NCBI RefSeq assembly: GCF_900102085.1
Contig: NZ_FMVM01000007.1
Span: forward strand, 124,001-188,000
Length of the DNA stretch: 64,000 bases
DNA from: Paenibacillus polysaccharolyticus
Lineage (GTDB): Bacteria > Bacillota > Bacilli > Paenibacillales > Paenibacillaceae
Reading direction: 5' to 3'
Shown: positions 26,349 to 38,320 of the stretch, piece after piece
How positions within the stretch are numbered: the first letter of the stretch is position 1
How the letters are laid out: each line of letters begins with the position of its first letter
Translations under genes and position numbers: made by a program
Notes under the pieces: generated by a model
Databases searched by the model: none
What the model saw: only the letters and a program-made list of their open reading frames with translations
What the model was told of the DNA's origin: nothing

Positions 26349-27118
26349 TCCTTGTTCCCTCCTTCATCGGATATGTCCATAAATTCACGCGGATCGACTT
26401 GCCATTTATTGATGAAAATGGAACGGTTACGCTCCAGCAACTGTTTCCATTCCGTATGATCTGTCTTTTGAAAACTCGCACTGCCTTGATGATGTACAAG
26501 GACATCACCGCATACTAACAAACGGAAGCCCTGCAACCTAGCTCGATAACAATAGTCGTCATCTTCATAGTGGCCAGGGGAATACGCTTCGTCAAGCCAG
26601 CCTACGGCCTCCAGTACACTTCGTTTCATCAGCATACACAGCCCTACGATTCGGCGTACTTCCTTCCACCTGGACACATCCGAAACATTATTGGCAGAGG
26701 CTAGCTCCTGAAAATGTGGCACATCCCGAAACGTCATATGCACCTGCTGAATACCACTGGCATAGTTCGTGACTGGCCCGATGATGCCAACATCATCTTC
26801 ACTGTACAGTGCTGTGCGCATATTTTCGAGCCAGCATGATGTAACGGTAACATCGTTGTTCAGCAAGAGTAATTCATCCCCGCACGCAGCCCGAAGTCCA
26901 GCATTACAAGCGGCAGGAAATCCCCGATTTTCGGGTAAACGAACAAACCGGATGCGTTCCTTGGCACAATATTCGGCAGTACCATCCGTCGACCCATTAT
27001 CTACAACGATGATCTCATACGATGTTGCTTCTCCTGTGTATGTTCGGATAGCCTCGATACAAGGCCTCAGCAACGAGAGTCCGTTATACGTGGGTATAAT
27101 GATGCTGGTCAGCGTCAT
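26345..27118 (-). CDS. GT2 family glycosyltransferase
   Basis: 257 residues consisting of a single GT-A domain: SIIIPTYNG near residue 5, VVDNGSTDG about 39, LLNNDV about 84, and a conserved RAxGxLxxxD-like region (GWLDEAYSPGHYEDDDYC). GGAGG lies eight bases before its ATG, and it overlaps both neighbours by four bases, so the operon is translationally coupled. It is related to the GT domain of the 22048-23694 protein but lacks the basic N-terminus. Probably adds a sugar to a surface glycan or protein; donor and acceptor unknown. Confidence 0.9.
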   Translation of the reverse strand: MTLTSIIIPTYNGLSLLRPCIEAIRTYTGEATSYEIIVVDNGSTDGTAEYCAKERIRFVRLPENRGFPAACNAGLRAACGDELLLLNNDVTVTSCWLENMRTALYSEDDVGIIGPVTNYASGIQQVHMTFRDVPHFQELASANNVSDVSRWKEVRRIVGLCMLMKRSVLEAVGWLDEAYSPGHYEDDDYCYRARLQGFRLLVCGDVLVHHQGSASFQKTDHTEWKQLLERNRSIFINKWQVDPREFMDISDEGGNKE

Positions 27119-28245
27119 CTCACATTCCTCCTGTACGCTACCTCTGCACGGGAAGGAAGGTTGGTCCGAAGGGCATATTCACTCGTACCCATCCATGTTG
27201 CCAGTGCTTCCAGGTGATCCCCAAGAATCAATCTGGCAACACCATTACCACTACCCGTGTTCCCGGCACGCAGTCGGTTTGAGCGAATGACATCCACTTG
27301 GCATGGAGCGGATACCTTAAATCCCTGCTGGATTGCAAGCATCTGTGCCTTCGGCGGAACGGCCAGCGAAGCAGATTTTACAGCCTGAATCATTCGCCTA
27401 GATAGGGCATGGGGCACAGCGGTCATCGAATTCGAACCAAGGTCCCGTCGACCTAATGTATGGTTCAAATAGGCTTTGATTCGGCTGACTTCGTCCTGCT
27501 TGGCAAAAGGAGGAAGTAAAGAAGTCAGATCGTTTAACGCTACATCCTGCCCCCGGTCAATCGCGAACAGGAACGGTGCCAGTTGTTCCGCAGGTATAAC
27601 CATGTCTCCATCCACAAACAAAACGGTCTCTGCATCTGTCATTTTGGCTCCAAGCGCCCGACCCACATCATGCCCGGCTCGTTCCGGTTCATACACAAGT
27701 GTAATGCCTGAATGTTGAAGCACGTGTTCCAGACTGTTATCCGTCGTACCGTTTAATACAACTACAATATCGCGGAGGGGTAGACGTCTTAGTTGTACCA
27801 GCACTTGCCCAAGTGTGCGTTCCTCATTACAGGCACAGACTACGGCAGCAGCAACATGTCGGAGGGGAAGCGGTACAATCTCTGGTACATGGCCTGAGGA
27901 ATTCGCATAGCCTTGAATAAACACCCTGCCTGCCTGCAATGCAGCTTCGTAGCTAGTCTGTTCCGGCAGATTCGCCGCGTGTACTTGCCACGTATCAGAA
28001 GCATGTTTATTCAGGTTGTCGGAGTCTGCCCTGAATTGTTTGCCTGCAAGCTGGCCTGCTCTCCAAAATGGACGTAGATCCGGCATCACCTTCCGGACAT
28101 TCCGCCGGCTCCACCCAAGATGCTGGGTACGTGGCGCGCGTTTCCCCTCAGCTTGCTTTCTGCTCCGGGGTCTGCCCGCCGCCATTCGCTTGGCTCGCGT
28201 CCGTCTCTTTGCCCTTACTCCTGATCGTGTTTTTATCGCTGTCAC
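27115..28245 (-). CDS. GT2-like glycosyltransferase with polybasic N-terminus (paralogue A)
   Basis: 376 residues. Residues 1-60 hold about 20 Arg/Lys; the GT-A domain starts about 130 (AAVVCACNEERTLG) and has a DGD metal motif (LFVDGDMVIP). It is paralogous to the next gene upstream in transcription (28296-29246): both share ALSRR/ALSRQ, GSNSMTAVPH/GGASMTAIPH and LILGDHLEA/IVLNDHLEA stretches. The start is annotated at GTG 28245, although GGAGG abuts that codon, so the real start is unsure. Function is inferred from fold and operon only. Confidence 0.82.
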   Translation of the reverse strand: MTAIKTRSGVRAKRRTRAKRMAAGRPRSRKQAEGKRAPRTQHLGWSRRNVRKVMPDLRPFWRAGQLAGKQFRADSDNLNKHASDTWQVHAANLPEQTSYEAALQAGRVFIQGYANSSGHVPEIVPLPLRHVAAAVVCACNEERTLGQVLVQLRRLPLRDIVVVLNGTTDNSLEHVLQHSGITLVYEPERAGHDVGRALGAKMTDAETVLFVDGDMVIPAEQLAPFLFAIDRGQDVALNDLTSLLPPFAKQDEVSRIKAYLNHTLGRRDLGSNSMTAVPHALSRRMIQAVKSASLAVPPKAQMLAIQQGFKVSAPCQVDVIRSNRLRAGNTGSGNGVARLILGDHLEALATWMGTSEYALRTNLPSRAEVAYRRNVR

Positions 28246-28295
28246 CTCCGCATGTTGCCGTCTCTACCGCATAACCCCTCATTTCTTACAACTTC

Positions 28296-29246
28296 CTATT
28301 GAGCCAGACTGCGAACACGTTGCAGATCAGGGTAAGCCCCCCGTGGCCCCCGTGTATCTGTCATCCAGCGGATCGCCTCCAGATGATCGTTGAGTACGAT
28401 TTGGCTAAGTAGATCAGCACCGCCTCGTTTCGTCGAACGAACAGCATTCCATTTGCCTACAGGCACATGATGAACAGCTTGCACCCGAAGGCCGCCGAAT
28501 ATCGCTTTGGCATGAGCAAGTGGCGGAATTTCCAGTGAAGATATGCCAATGATCTCAAGTGCCTGCCTACTAAGCGCATGAGGAATGGCTGTCATAGAAG
28601 CACCACCAAGATCGGATCTGGAGAGCAGACTGTTCAACATATGTTTTGCTTCAACGACCGGATGAACAGGGCTACGTGTCACCGGACCGTTGTAATTGTT
28701 CAGTGCAACATCGACTCCATTTAGCACAGCCTGAACGAAAGGTGCCAGATGTTCGGCCGGGATCAGAATGTCTGCATCCGTGAACAGCAGGATCTGTCCT
28801 CGGGCTGATGCTGCCCCTACTCTTCGTCCTGCATCATGTCCCAGCGCTTCAGGATAGTGGAGTACCCGTGCCCCAGCCCGTTCAGCTTCATTGGCTGTGC
28901 CATCGGTTGACCCGTTTACGATAACCAGTACTTCCGCATCGCGGCATATACGTGTCGCTTCACGGACTACAGCAGCAATGGTGCGTTCCTCGTTCATCGC
29001 TGGAATAATCACCGATAGCACAGGCTGCGGGAGAACTTCTCTGTCTTGCTCAGTAACTTCTCCAATCATCTCATGTGCTTCTCTTCGATTGTTCGCATGA
29101 AATGAGTGGTTAGGTGGTAAGGAGAAAACATAGGTCTTTGTACCCTTTTTCCTTCTCGATTGGATTCGTCTTTTTTCAGATACCCGTCTGGTATGCTTTT
29201 TTCTTGTTTTTGTTGCAAAACTGGCTCTATTACGTTGTTTCCGCAA
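28296..29246 (-). CDS. GT2-like glycosyltransferase with polybasic N-terminus (paralogue B)
   Basis: About 316 residues from a TTG at 29244-29246 that stands eight bases after GGAGG; other TTG codons at 29249 and 29264 are possible. Residues 1-50 are strongly Arg/Lys-rich. GT-A core: LSVIIPAMNEERTIAAV, VIVNGSTDG and the metal motif TDAD. First gene of the four-gene unit that ends at 25617. It is the paralogue of 27115-28245. Basic tails in soluble transferases may serve attachment to an acidic coat or glycan surface; that is inference. Confidence 0.83.
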   Translation of the reverse strand: MRKQRNRASFATKTRKKHTRRVSEKRRIQSRRKKGTKTYVFSLPPNHSFHANNRREAHEMIGEVTEQDREVLPQPVLSVIIPAMNEERTIAAVVREATRICRDAEVLVIVNGSTDGTANEAERAGARVLHYPEALGHDAGRRVGAASARGQILLFTDADILIPAEHLAPFVQAVLNGVDVALNNYNGPVTRSPVHPVVEAKHMLNSLLSRSDLGGASMTAIPHALSRQALEIIGISSLEIPPLAHAKAIFGGLRVQAVHHVPVGKWNAVRSTKRGGADLLSQIVLNDHLEAIRWMTDTRGPRGAYPDLQRVRSLAQ

Positions 29247-31444
<2,198 letters not shown>

Positions 31445-31584
31445 TCGTTAACTGATCCTGTGCAGTGTCTGCGACCTTCACAAAAAGTAAAGCTGAACTT
31501 ATTATTTTCCCTTCTATATCTTGTGTTAAAAAGTAGCCTCGTTCCGGCACCCCTCATGTCCGAACGGTCAGGCTTACCAAGCAA

Positions 31585-31624
31585 AAGCGGTGTCCGGGAC
31601 ATACTCTGGACACCGCTTCTGTAT
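31585..31624. terminator. Terminator between converging genes
   Basis: Eleven-base stem AAGCGGTGTCC (31585-31595) with 31608-31618, 12-base loop, T-rich on both sides. Located between the stop of the M4 protease (plus) and that of the giant repeat gene (minus), probably bidirectional. Confidence 0.8.
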
Positions 31625-31628
31625 ATTT

Positions 31629-34600
31629 TTATGCCGATGGCCCCGCTGCGATCCAGGACAACAAACCATACGTATGCTTGCAATCTGCTGTCCGTGTTAC
31701 TTCCAGCACAGCTTCATCCTCACTCTGGGATAACAGCGATACCTGGAAGCCACGGTCATTGCTCATGGCTACAATAACATAATGCTCCGAATCAAACGCC
31801 TCTTCGAAAACGATCGTCACTTCGGTACACGTTTCATTCTCCGGCAGAACAAAAGCTTCCATGCCAAACTGCTGCACAGCAGGCTGTTTACTCACGCTAC
31901 GTACCGGCTGGAATGCCAGATGTTCGGCTTGAACAGCACCAGTCTGCAACTGTTCACTGCCTACAGAACCATCACACAAATGCTCTTGTTTGACCGACTG
32001 AGGCTCAAGGGTATAGGAGACTGGCACCTCTGTATCAGCCCCTTGAGGGGTGATAGAGTTGGATAAGTCTATGACAGCTACATCCGGTGATAATGCATTT
32101 TCTCCATCCGATGCATCTTCAGCTTCAGTGATTCCCGTAGCAGACTCGCCTTCCGTTAATACGGCATCTACTTCCGAATCATTGTATAGCCCAAGCAGCT
32201 CTTGAAGATTCAAATTTCCGGCTTGGAATTCAGCAGGCACATCCGGCGACGACTCCGCATCATCTCCCCAGGTAAACAGACCTTCGTTAGGCAGGCCAAC
32301 CGACTGTATAAACTGTTGTACTTCCTGCATGGCTTCTTGCCTTTTGAACTCGGCAAGCTGTTCCAGCGTTTCTGCACTGACCTGACGAATTGCATTCCAG
32401 ATCTCTTCACTTAGATGTGATGTGCCCACGATTCCATCATTTAAGTGACTGGACGTGATACTTTGCTCACTTAACTTGCTGCCATCAATAGCACGATCAG
32501 CGAGATGCACAGACGAGATCGTGCCCTCTGTCAGTTTACTGCCGTCCACACTGCCATCCTCCAGTTTAGATGCCGTGACTGCACCATCTTGCAGATGAGA
32601 TGTGTTTACAGCTTCTTCGGTCAAATGGCTTGCCGTGATGCTTCCATCCTCGATATGATCCGCACGGATTGCACCTTCTGCGATATGTGCAGACTGCACA
32701 CTCTCATTGGTCAAATGAATGCTGGATACCGCACCCTCTGTCAGTTTGCTGCCGCCTACACTGCTATCCGCCAGTTTAGACGTAGTAACTGCACCATCTT
32801 GCAGATGAGCTGTGCTTACAGCTTCTTCGGTCAAATGGCTTGCCGTGATGCTTCCATCCTCGATATGATCCGCACGGATTGCACCTTCTGCGATATGGGC
32901 AGACTGCACACTCTCATCGGTCAAATGAATGCTGGATACCGTGCCTTCTGTCAGTTTACTGCCGTCTACACTGCCATCCGCCAATTTAGAAGTAGTAACT
33001 GCACCATCTTGTAAGATGACGGAACGGACAGACTCTTCTTCCAGATGTTCCGTTCCAATACTCCGCTCCTGAATATGGTGGGAGAAAACAGCCCCATCCT
33101 GGATATGACGAGATTGAACTGCACCTTGCTGCAGGTGTGTAGCACCCAGAGATTCCAACTGCAGATGCAAACCACTGATCAGCCCTGGCTGTAAATGTGC
33201 TTCTGTTACAGAGAGCGGAGCCAAATGTTCTGTATGCACCGCTCCGGCCATCAAATGATTGGAAGATATCGCCTGCTCGGTAATATGCTCACTGCGAATG
33301 ACCTCTTCTCTCAGATGAGCGCTATGGACAGACTGAGCAGTCAAATGATCTGATTTTATACTGCCTTCAGCGAGATGCATGGAATCAACGGATGCTCGTT
33401 GCAGATGTTCGCTTCCCACTGCCCCGTACTGTAATTCCTCACCAGATACCGAGTCGGTGGCCAGATGTTCTGTCGTCACTGTTCTTTGACGAAGCTTGCT
33501 ACCGGGGATGCTGCCGTTTGCAAATAATTCTGGCGTACGCACCTCATCGGACAGATGCTCCAGCGAGATCGTATGCTGCTTCAGGTGATATCCACGAATC
33601 GTTTCAGCAGGGATATGTTTGGCAACGATGCTTTCAGCCATAATCTTGGCGGAAGTGATACTGCCGTCAGCCAGTTTGGCCGAGGTGACCGATAGATCAG
33701 CCAGCTTATCTGTAGAGACACTTTCCGGTGAGAGTTTAGGTGATGTCACAGCATGATCTGTAAGATGTGGTGGAAAGATGGAACCGCCTGCCATCTGTGC
33801 TGAAGTCACGCTGCCCGGAGCTATTTTGTCCGTCGTAATTGCCGCACGTGATATGGCATCGGTCTGAACACTGCCCGGCTGCAGGTGAGGGGCACCTACG
33901 GCATGCTCTGTCAGGTGCTCGGCTTTCACTGCATACGGCCTCAGTGCTTCGGAATCCACACTGCCGGGAGCCAGATGAGCCGTTGATACGGCTGCTTTGG
34001 CCAAGTGGGACGAATTGACCGTACCTGAGGCTATAGCTTTGCTTGTAACCGCACTTGGAGCGAGTTTATCAGCCGTGACACTCTCTGATGCCAGCTTTGC
34101 GGTTGTGACTGCTTCATCCTGCAATTGGAATGATCCTACAGAAGATTCTGCCAGATGTTTTTCCAGCACAACACCTGAAGCCAGTGCATCCGCAGACACA
34201 CTTCCCTCGGATAGATGTGTTGTCTCGATGCTTCCACTTGCCAAATGTATGGAATGAATAGCACCATTATCAACATGAACCGGTGTAATGCCTCGATTGG
34301 CAATATGTTCCCCGCGAATCGAGCCTTTAGCCAGATGTTTCCCGAGCACAGCTTCATCGGATATTTTGGAAGCGACAACGCTTTGATCTGCCAGTTTCGA
34401 AGCCGTCACCGCCTGCTCCAGCAATTTCGCTGTTCCCACCGATTGATCTGCCAGCTTGCTGCTAATGATCGCTCCATCGACTAGATGCTCACTACCGATT
34501 TCGGCATTGCCGATCTGTTCGCTCCCTACAGCAGCAGCTCGAATCTGTACTGATCCGATCGAACCATCCACCAGATGTCGTCCATTCAAGGCATGCTCGG

Positions 34601-35747
34601 CAATATGCCGTGTATGAATCGAGCCATCCTCAATCTGTTCGCTGCCGATGCTGCTTGCCAGCAATTGATTACGTCCAACAGAACCTTCAGCCAAATGAGA
34701 CTGTTTCACCGAACCGGCCTGAATGTGGCGTGTATCAATAGATTGCTCTTCAATTTTGCTACCTGTCACCGCTCCATCACGAATCTTGGCACTGGTGACC
34801 GCATCATCCGCCAGTTTCGAGGTATGGACAGCTCCACCAGCTAAATGACGGGTCTCGATCCCGCTAATCGCGATTTTTTCACCAGTAACAGCTTGATTCT
34901 GGATTAATTCCTCTGTGACGAGCAGGCGACTCAGATGCCTTGTGCCGATGGAGCCATCCGCTATTTTGGCTGCATCAATGACCTGATTGCCCAGCTTCTG
35001 TGAGGTAATGCTCCCATCTCGGATTTTGTCTCCAGCGATGGATGCATTTCTGATTTTGTGACCTGATACAGAGCCATCAATCAGATGTTCCTCCGCAATC
35101 GAAGCCTCAGCCAGCTTAGCAGAAACAATCGCACCATCCGCAATATGAATACTTGTTACTGCATAATCCTGAAGCGCCTCGCTTCCTACAGCTCCTGATT
35201 TCAGCTTGGAGGCGTCCACCGAAAAAGGAGCCAGCTTACTTTCCGTGACGGCAAACTCACTGAGGTCATCTGTATAAATATACTGTCCTTCATAGCCTGG
35301 CATCTGGTTCTGGTTTAATTGTTCAAAACGCAGCTTGCCTGTTGAACGGCTTGGGTTATCCTGTTCTTTCACTGGAAGGTGCGCAATGCTTCTGATCTGA
35401 AGTTCTTTTTCTGCGCTTTCCTTTTCCACATTATTTTTTTCTGCATTTAATGGGGCAATTTGTTGCGGCTGTTGGGGCTGTTGCTCCTGCACTATGTCTT
35501 GCGCTTCCACCACAACTTCAGATTTATTGACCGATGCATCTGGCGTCGTCTGATCAGATGTCGTTACGGTATCAGCAATAACTTCCTTGGAGGCAACTCT
35601 ATCCGAAGTCGAAACCTCCTCTTTTTTCACTGTTTTTTCCGGCTTGCTGAATTCCAGTCGCCGATCCATCAGATCCAGCTCCCTGAATTTGGGACTGATA
35701 TGACGCAGTTTAGGCGTCACAACCTTTTTTTTGCCTTTTTTACTCAT
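31629..35747 (-). CDS. Giant decapeptide-repeat surface protein with WIAAG-like tail
   Basis: 1372 residues, no signal peptide, membrane helix or LPxTG. Residues 1-45 are basic (KKGKKKVV...), 46-160 are acidic and Gln-rich, and 163 to about 1110 consist of some 95 near-perfect ten-residue units of type [DE]-G-[SA]-[VI]-x-[ST]-x-[HK]-[LI]-x. Three more units occur near 1265-1295, and the C-terminus ends LLSWIAAGPSA, like the WIAG-tail proteins of Paenibacillus. AAGGAG is eight bases before the ATG. The repeat pattern suggests a beta-helix or fibre shaft, as in phage fibres. With glycosyltransferases and a YheC/D gene nearby it is a candidate spore-surface glycoprotein; that is inference. Confidence 0.85.
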   Translation of the reverse strand: MSKKGKKKVVTPKLRHISPKFRELDLMDRRLEFSKPEKTVKKEEVSTSDRVASKEVIADTVTTSDQTTPDASVNKSEVVVEAQDIVQEQQPQQPQQIAPLNAEKNNVEKESAEKELQIRSIAHLPVKEQDNPSRSTGKLRFEQLNQNQMPGYEGQYIYTDDLSEFAVTESKLAPFSVDASKLKSGAVGSEALQDYAVTSIHIADGAIVSAKLAEASIAEEHLIDGSVSGHKIRNASIAGDKIRDGSITSQKLGNQVIDAAKIADGSIGTRHLSRLLVTEELIQNQAVTGEKIAISGIETRHLAGGAVHTSKLADDAVTSAKIRDGAVTGSKIEEQSIDTRHIQAGSVKQSHLAEGSVGRNQLLASSIGSEQIEDGSIHTRHIAEHALNGRHLVDGSIGSVQIRAAAVGSEQIGNAEIGSEHLVDGAIISSKLADQSVGTAKLLEQAVTASKLADQSVVASKISDEAVLGKHLAKGSIRGEHIANRGITPVHVDNGAIHSIHLASGSIETTHLSEGSVSADALASGVVLEKHLAESSVGSFQLQDEAVTTAKLASESVTADKLAPSAVTSKAIASGTVNSSHLAKAAVSTAHLAPGSVDSEALRPYAVKAEHLTEHAVGAPHLQPGSVQTDAISRAAITTDKIAPGSVTSAQMAGGSIFPPHLTDHAVTSPKLSPESVSTDKLADLSVTSAKLADGSITSAKIMAESIVAKHIPAETIRGYHLKQHTISLEHLSDEVRTPELFANGSIPGSKLRQRTVTTEHLATDSVSGEELQYGAVGSEHLQRASVDSMHLAEGSIKSDHLTAQSVHSAHLREEVIRSEHITEQAISSNHLMAGAVHTEHLAPLSVTEAHLQPGLISGLHLQLESLGATHLQQGAVQSRHIQDGAVFSHHIQERSIGTEHLEEESVRSVILQDGAVTTSKLADGSVDGSKLTEGTVSSIHLTDESVQSAHIAEGAIRADHIEDGSITASHLTEEAVSTAHLQDGAVTTSKLADSSVGGSKLTEGAVSSIHLTNESVQSAHIAEGAIRADHIEDGSITASHLTEEAVNTSHLQDGAVTASKLEDGSVDGSKLTEGTISSVHLADRAIDGSKLSEQSITSSHLNDGIVGTSHLSEEIWNAIRQVSAETLEQLAEFKRQEAMQEVQQFIQSVGLPNEGLFTWGDDAESSPDVPAEFQAGNLNLQELLGLYNDSEVDAVLTEGESATGITEAEDASDGENALSPDVAVIDLSNSITPQGADTEVPVSYTLEPQSVKQEHLCDGSVGSEQLQTGAVQAEHLAFQPVRSVSKQPAVQQFGMEAFVLPENETCTEVTIVFEEAFDSEHYVIVAMSNDRGFQVSLLSQSEDEAVLEVTRTADCKHTYGLLSWIAAGPSA
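32521..33010. repeat. 210-base tandem DNA duplication inside the repeat gene
   Basis: Sequence recurs with a 210-base period (seven decapeptide units): 32521-32730, 32731-32940, and the first 70 bases again from 32941. The copies are nearly identical at DNA level, unlike the rest of the repeat region, so this expansion is recent. Confidence 0.85.
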
Positions 35748-36095
35748 GAGGCCAGCTCCTTCCCCTAACGTTCATCTCCGGCATCATATGCTTTGAGCTG
35801 GGCATCTGCCACTTTTATGGCCCTACTTTTGCACATCCTTGATCAGATTCCTGTCTACTCAGGTTAACGTTACATCTACACTGGCGTAATTAGGCTGTAC
35901 GAAGTGAAGAGAGAAGGCGGCTGTCCACGCCCCGCATCCGCTCGTTTCATAAGATAAGATGTCTGGACATCAACGGATGTATAAAAGTGCCTCTGCACAC
36001 CGGTCTGCGTTATCGCGATGTTAAAACCATGCATTGACAGGCCGGCATACTGAAAAAATTCATGGTTGCGCGATAACAATGAAGGAGGAACGGTC
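35748..36095. other. Divergent intergenic region before the YheC/D-like gene
   Basis: 348 bases between two divergently transcribed genes. Contains a compound hairpin at 36009-36077: GTTATCGCG pairs with 36069-36077 and AACCATG (36025-36031) with 36061-36067, ending just before the ribosome site of the YheC/D-like gene. No clear promoter of the sigma-A or sporulation type could be fixed. Confidence 0.5.
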
Positions 36096-37226
36096 ATGCT
36101 CCAAGAAACGATCGGCATTATGTTCGATTCACGCATGTACCGGGGGATACCGGCCGGAAGGACCGGTCAGGAATCACTCGCCAATTATGAACAGGCTGCA
36201 GCCTGTTACGGATTAACGCCTTGCTTTTTAAGGCTGGAGGATATCGATCTGGATCGTAAAACATGTCTGGCTTATGTGAAAAAAGAAGGTCGTTACGTCC
36301 GTGAGCGTATACCGCTTCCTTCCGTAATCCATAACCGTGCGCTCCAGCTTCGCCGTGCGGAACAACGACTGATTACACGTTTGCTCCTGCAAGGCATCCA
36401 GGTGTATAACGTGCGTAATCGTTATCGGAAGGACCATGTGCATGATATGCTGCGGCAAGACTTTTTTTTAAAAGATCATCTGCCACACGCAGTCAAAGCA
36501 ACGCCCGAATCGCTCACTTACATGATGGAACATCATAAGGATCTCGTCATTAAACCGTGTAGCGGCAGCATTGGTCATGGCATTATGCGTCTCTTCCAGC
36601 AGGAGGGACATTGGAGACTAACCTGTGAAACGAGGGCATCGCGTAAAGGCTGGGCCACCTTCAAGCTGAACCGGGGACAGTTGCCTTGCGCTACACTAAG
36701 GCGGATATTCCGTCATGCTTATCTGATTGAAGAACGGGTTCCGCTTATCCGGTATGAGGGAAGGCCCGTTGATCTTAGAGTATCCGTGCAACGCGGGGGA
36801 GATGGGGTATGGAGTGTCACTGGCATGTTTGCCAAGGCAGCTCCGGCGCATACGTTTGTCACAAACATCGCGCAAGGCGGCAAAGTCATGACTGTTGCTA
36901 GAGCACTTGGTCTGGCCGAACCGAGTCCGGAGCTATTCCAGCTGCAAGCCCGAATAACTATGGTCGCCCTTCGTATTGCTCACACGCTGGCTTCCAACTT
37001 GCCTCATCTGGCTGATCTGGGCCTCGACCTCGGCGTGACCCAAAACGGAGGCATTTACTTTATCGAATGCAATGGCAGGGATCAGCGATATGGGTTTCGT
37101 AAAGCTGGCATGCAGGAACATTGGCAGATGACATATAACAAACCAATGGCGTACGGACGTCTGCTCGTCAATCACAACTCCAGCATTCCAAGACAGCCAC
37201 AAACCTATGATCGTGGATTGTATTGA
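36096..37226 (+). CDS. YheC/YheD-family spore-coat-associated ATP-grasp protein
   Basis: 376 residues. Start ATG at 36096, seven bases after GGAGG; the open frame begins ten codons earlier without support. N-terminal GIMFDSRMYRGI and the ATP-grasp core (LVIKPCSGSIGHGIMRL, EERVPLIRYEGRPVDLRV, FIECNGRDQRYG) identify the YheC/YheD group, which is associated with the endospore coat in Bacillus. ATP-grasp enzymes join a carboxylate to an amine, but no substrate is known for this group. Divergent to the giant repeat gene, in keeping with a shared spore-surface role. Confidence 0.88.
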   Translation: MLQETIGIMFDSRMYRGIPAGRTGQESLANYEQAAACYGLTPCFLRLEDIDLDRKTCLAYVKKEGRYVRERIPLPSVIHNRALQLRRAEQRLITRLLLQGIQVYNVRNRYRKDHVHDMLRQDFFLKDHLPHAVKATPESLTYMMEHHKDLVIKPCSGSIGHGIMRLFQQEGHWRLTCETRASRKGWATFKLNRGQLPCATLRRIFRHAYLIEERVPLIRYEGRPVDLRVSVQRGGDGVWSVTGMFAKAAPAHTFVTNIAQGGKVMTVARALGLAEPSPELFQLQARITMVALRIAHTLASNLPHLADLGLDLGVTQNGGIYFIECNGRDQRYGFRKAGMQEHWQMTYNKPMAYGRLLVNHNSSIPRQPQTYDRGLY

Positions 37227-37310
37227 TTTCATTCGTGATTTGTGTCAATATTATGCAGAATGGCCGCTTTTGCGGCCTTGAAGTTTGTATTAACCCTAAG
37301 GGGGATATTC

Positions 37311-38105
37311 ATGGCAAAAACGCTGTTGCGATTAATGACTGAGCTTTCTTCGCGCAAATGGATCTCCCGGACCGTGGGAGCTTTCTCCAAAAGCCGGGGA
37401 AGCAAAGCATTTATCCCTTATTTTGTCCGGACCTATAACATCCCTGTACAGGAAGCCGAGAAGGATTGGAAAGAATATCGTTCCCTGAATGATTTCTTCA
37501 CTCGCAAATTAAAACCCGGGATGCGCCCGCTAGACCTTTCGGAACATGCATTGATCAGCCCTGTCGACGCTAAAATTACGGCAGCAGGCCCGATTTCTGC
37601 AGGAACCATTCTGAATGTAAAGGGACAAGATTATACACTTGCTGAATTGTTAAACCACTCTCCACATCTGGAGAAGTACAAGCATGGTTATGGTTTTGTG
37701 CTCTATCTCAGTCCGCGCGACTACCACCGCATTCATGCACCTGTCAGCGGTCGTAAGATGGAGAGCGAGCATATCAAAGGCAAAGTTTATCCTGTGAATG
37801 ATTTCGGACTCACCCATATGAAATCCGTGCTCAGCCGCAATGAACGGCTTATTACGTATATTCAGCATGATTATGGTGAAGTAGCTGTCGTCAAAGTGGG
37901 TGCAATGAATGTCAGCAGTATTCAATATGCCGATATTGACACCCAGACTTGGGCTCAGGGAGATGATCTGGCCTATTTCGAGTTCGGTTCTACCGTTGTA
38001 CTGCTTATGCAGACCGATACCTTCGAACCGCTCCCTGATTTGAAACCTGGAGATTCCGTTAAAATGGGAGCTTTACTTGGTCGTCTGAAACCCAAACAAC
38101 CCTAA
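37311..38105 (+). CDS. psd: Phosphatidylserine decarboxylase proenzyme
   Basis: Membrane-associated enzyme making phosphatidylethanolamine. 264 residues; ATG at 37311 with AAGGGGG before it, a longer start at 37242 is unsupported. The self-cleavage site is FGST, with cleavage between Gly226 and Ser227 giving the pyruvoyl group; Asp86 (SPVDAKI) and His139/His142 (RDYHRIHAP) are the autoprocessing residues. Length matches the short Psd class. Follows the YheC/D gene by 84 bases and ends at a strong terminator. Confidence 0.95.
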   Translation: MAKTLLRLMTELSSRKWISRTVGAFSKSRGSKAFIPYFVRTYNIPVQEAEKDWKEYRSLNDFFTRKLKPGMRPLDLSEHALISPVDAKITAAGPISAGTILNVKGQDYTLAELLNHSPHLEKYKHGYGFVLYLSPRDYHRIHAPVSGRKMESEHIKGKVYPVNDFGLTHMKSVLSRNERLITYIQHDYGEVAVVKVGAMNVSSIQYADIDTQTWAQGDDLAYFEFGSTVVLLMQTDTFEPLPDLKPGDSVKMGALLGRLKPKQP

Positions 38106-38116
38106 TTTCATACGTA

Positions 38117-38171
38117 AATAAAGAGGATGGCTCAGCACCTGCAATCAGGTGTTATGCCATCCTCTTTATTC
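38117..38171 (+). terminator. Terminator after psd
   Basis: Fifteen-base stem AATAAAGAGGATGGC (38117-38131) with its complement at 38156-38170, short internal hairpin in the loop, T-rich downstream. Likely works in both directions. Confidence 0.85.
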
Positions 38172-38320
38172 TCTATCCTTCATTTGCCTATAATTCATGA
38201 TATGAAATGTTACCATTCTAAATTGCCTAACTCAATATCATTTCATGTATACATGCATGGCGCTGCCTCTCTCCGGTTGGAACGCCAGTTCATTATAAGG
38301 TGTGGCCATCTCTCCAAACG

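Noticed and set aside
32400..35270. CRISPR-like array
   Set aside because: The regular 30-base period comes from coding decapeptide repeats in one open frame; there are no constant repeats with unique spacers.
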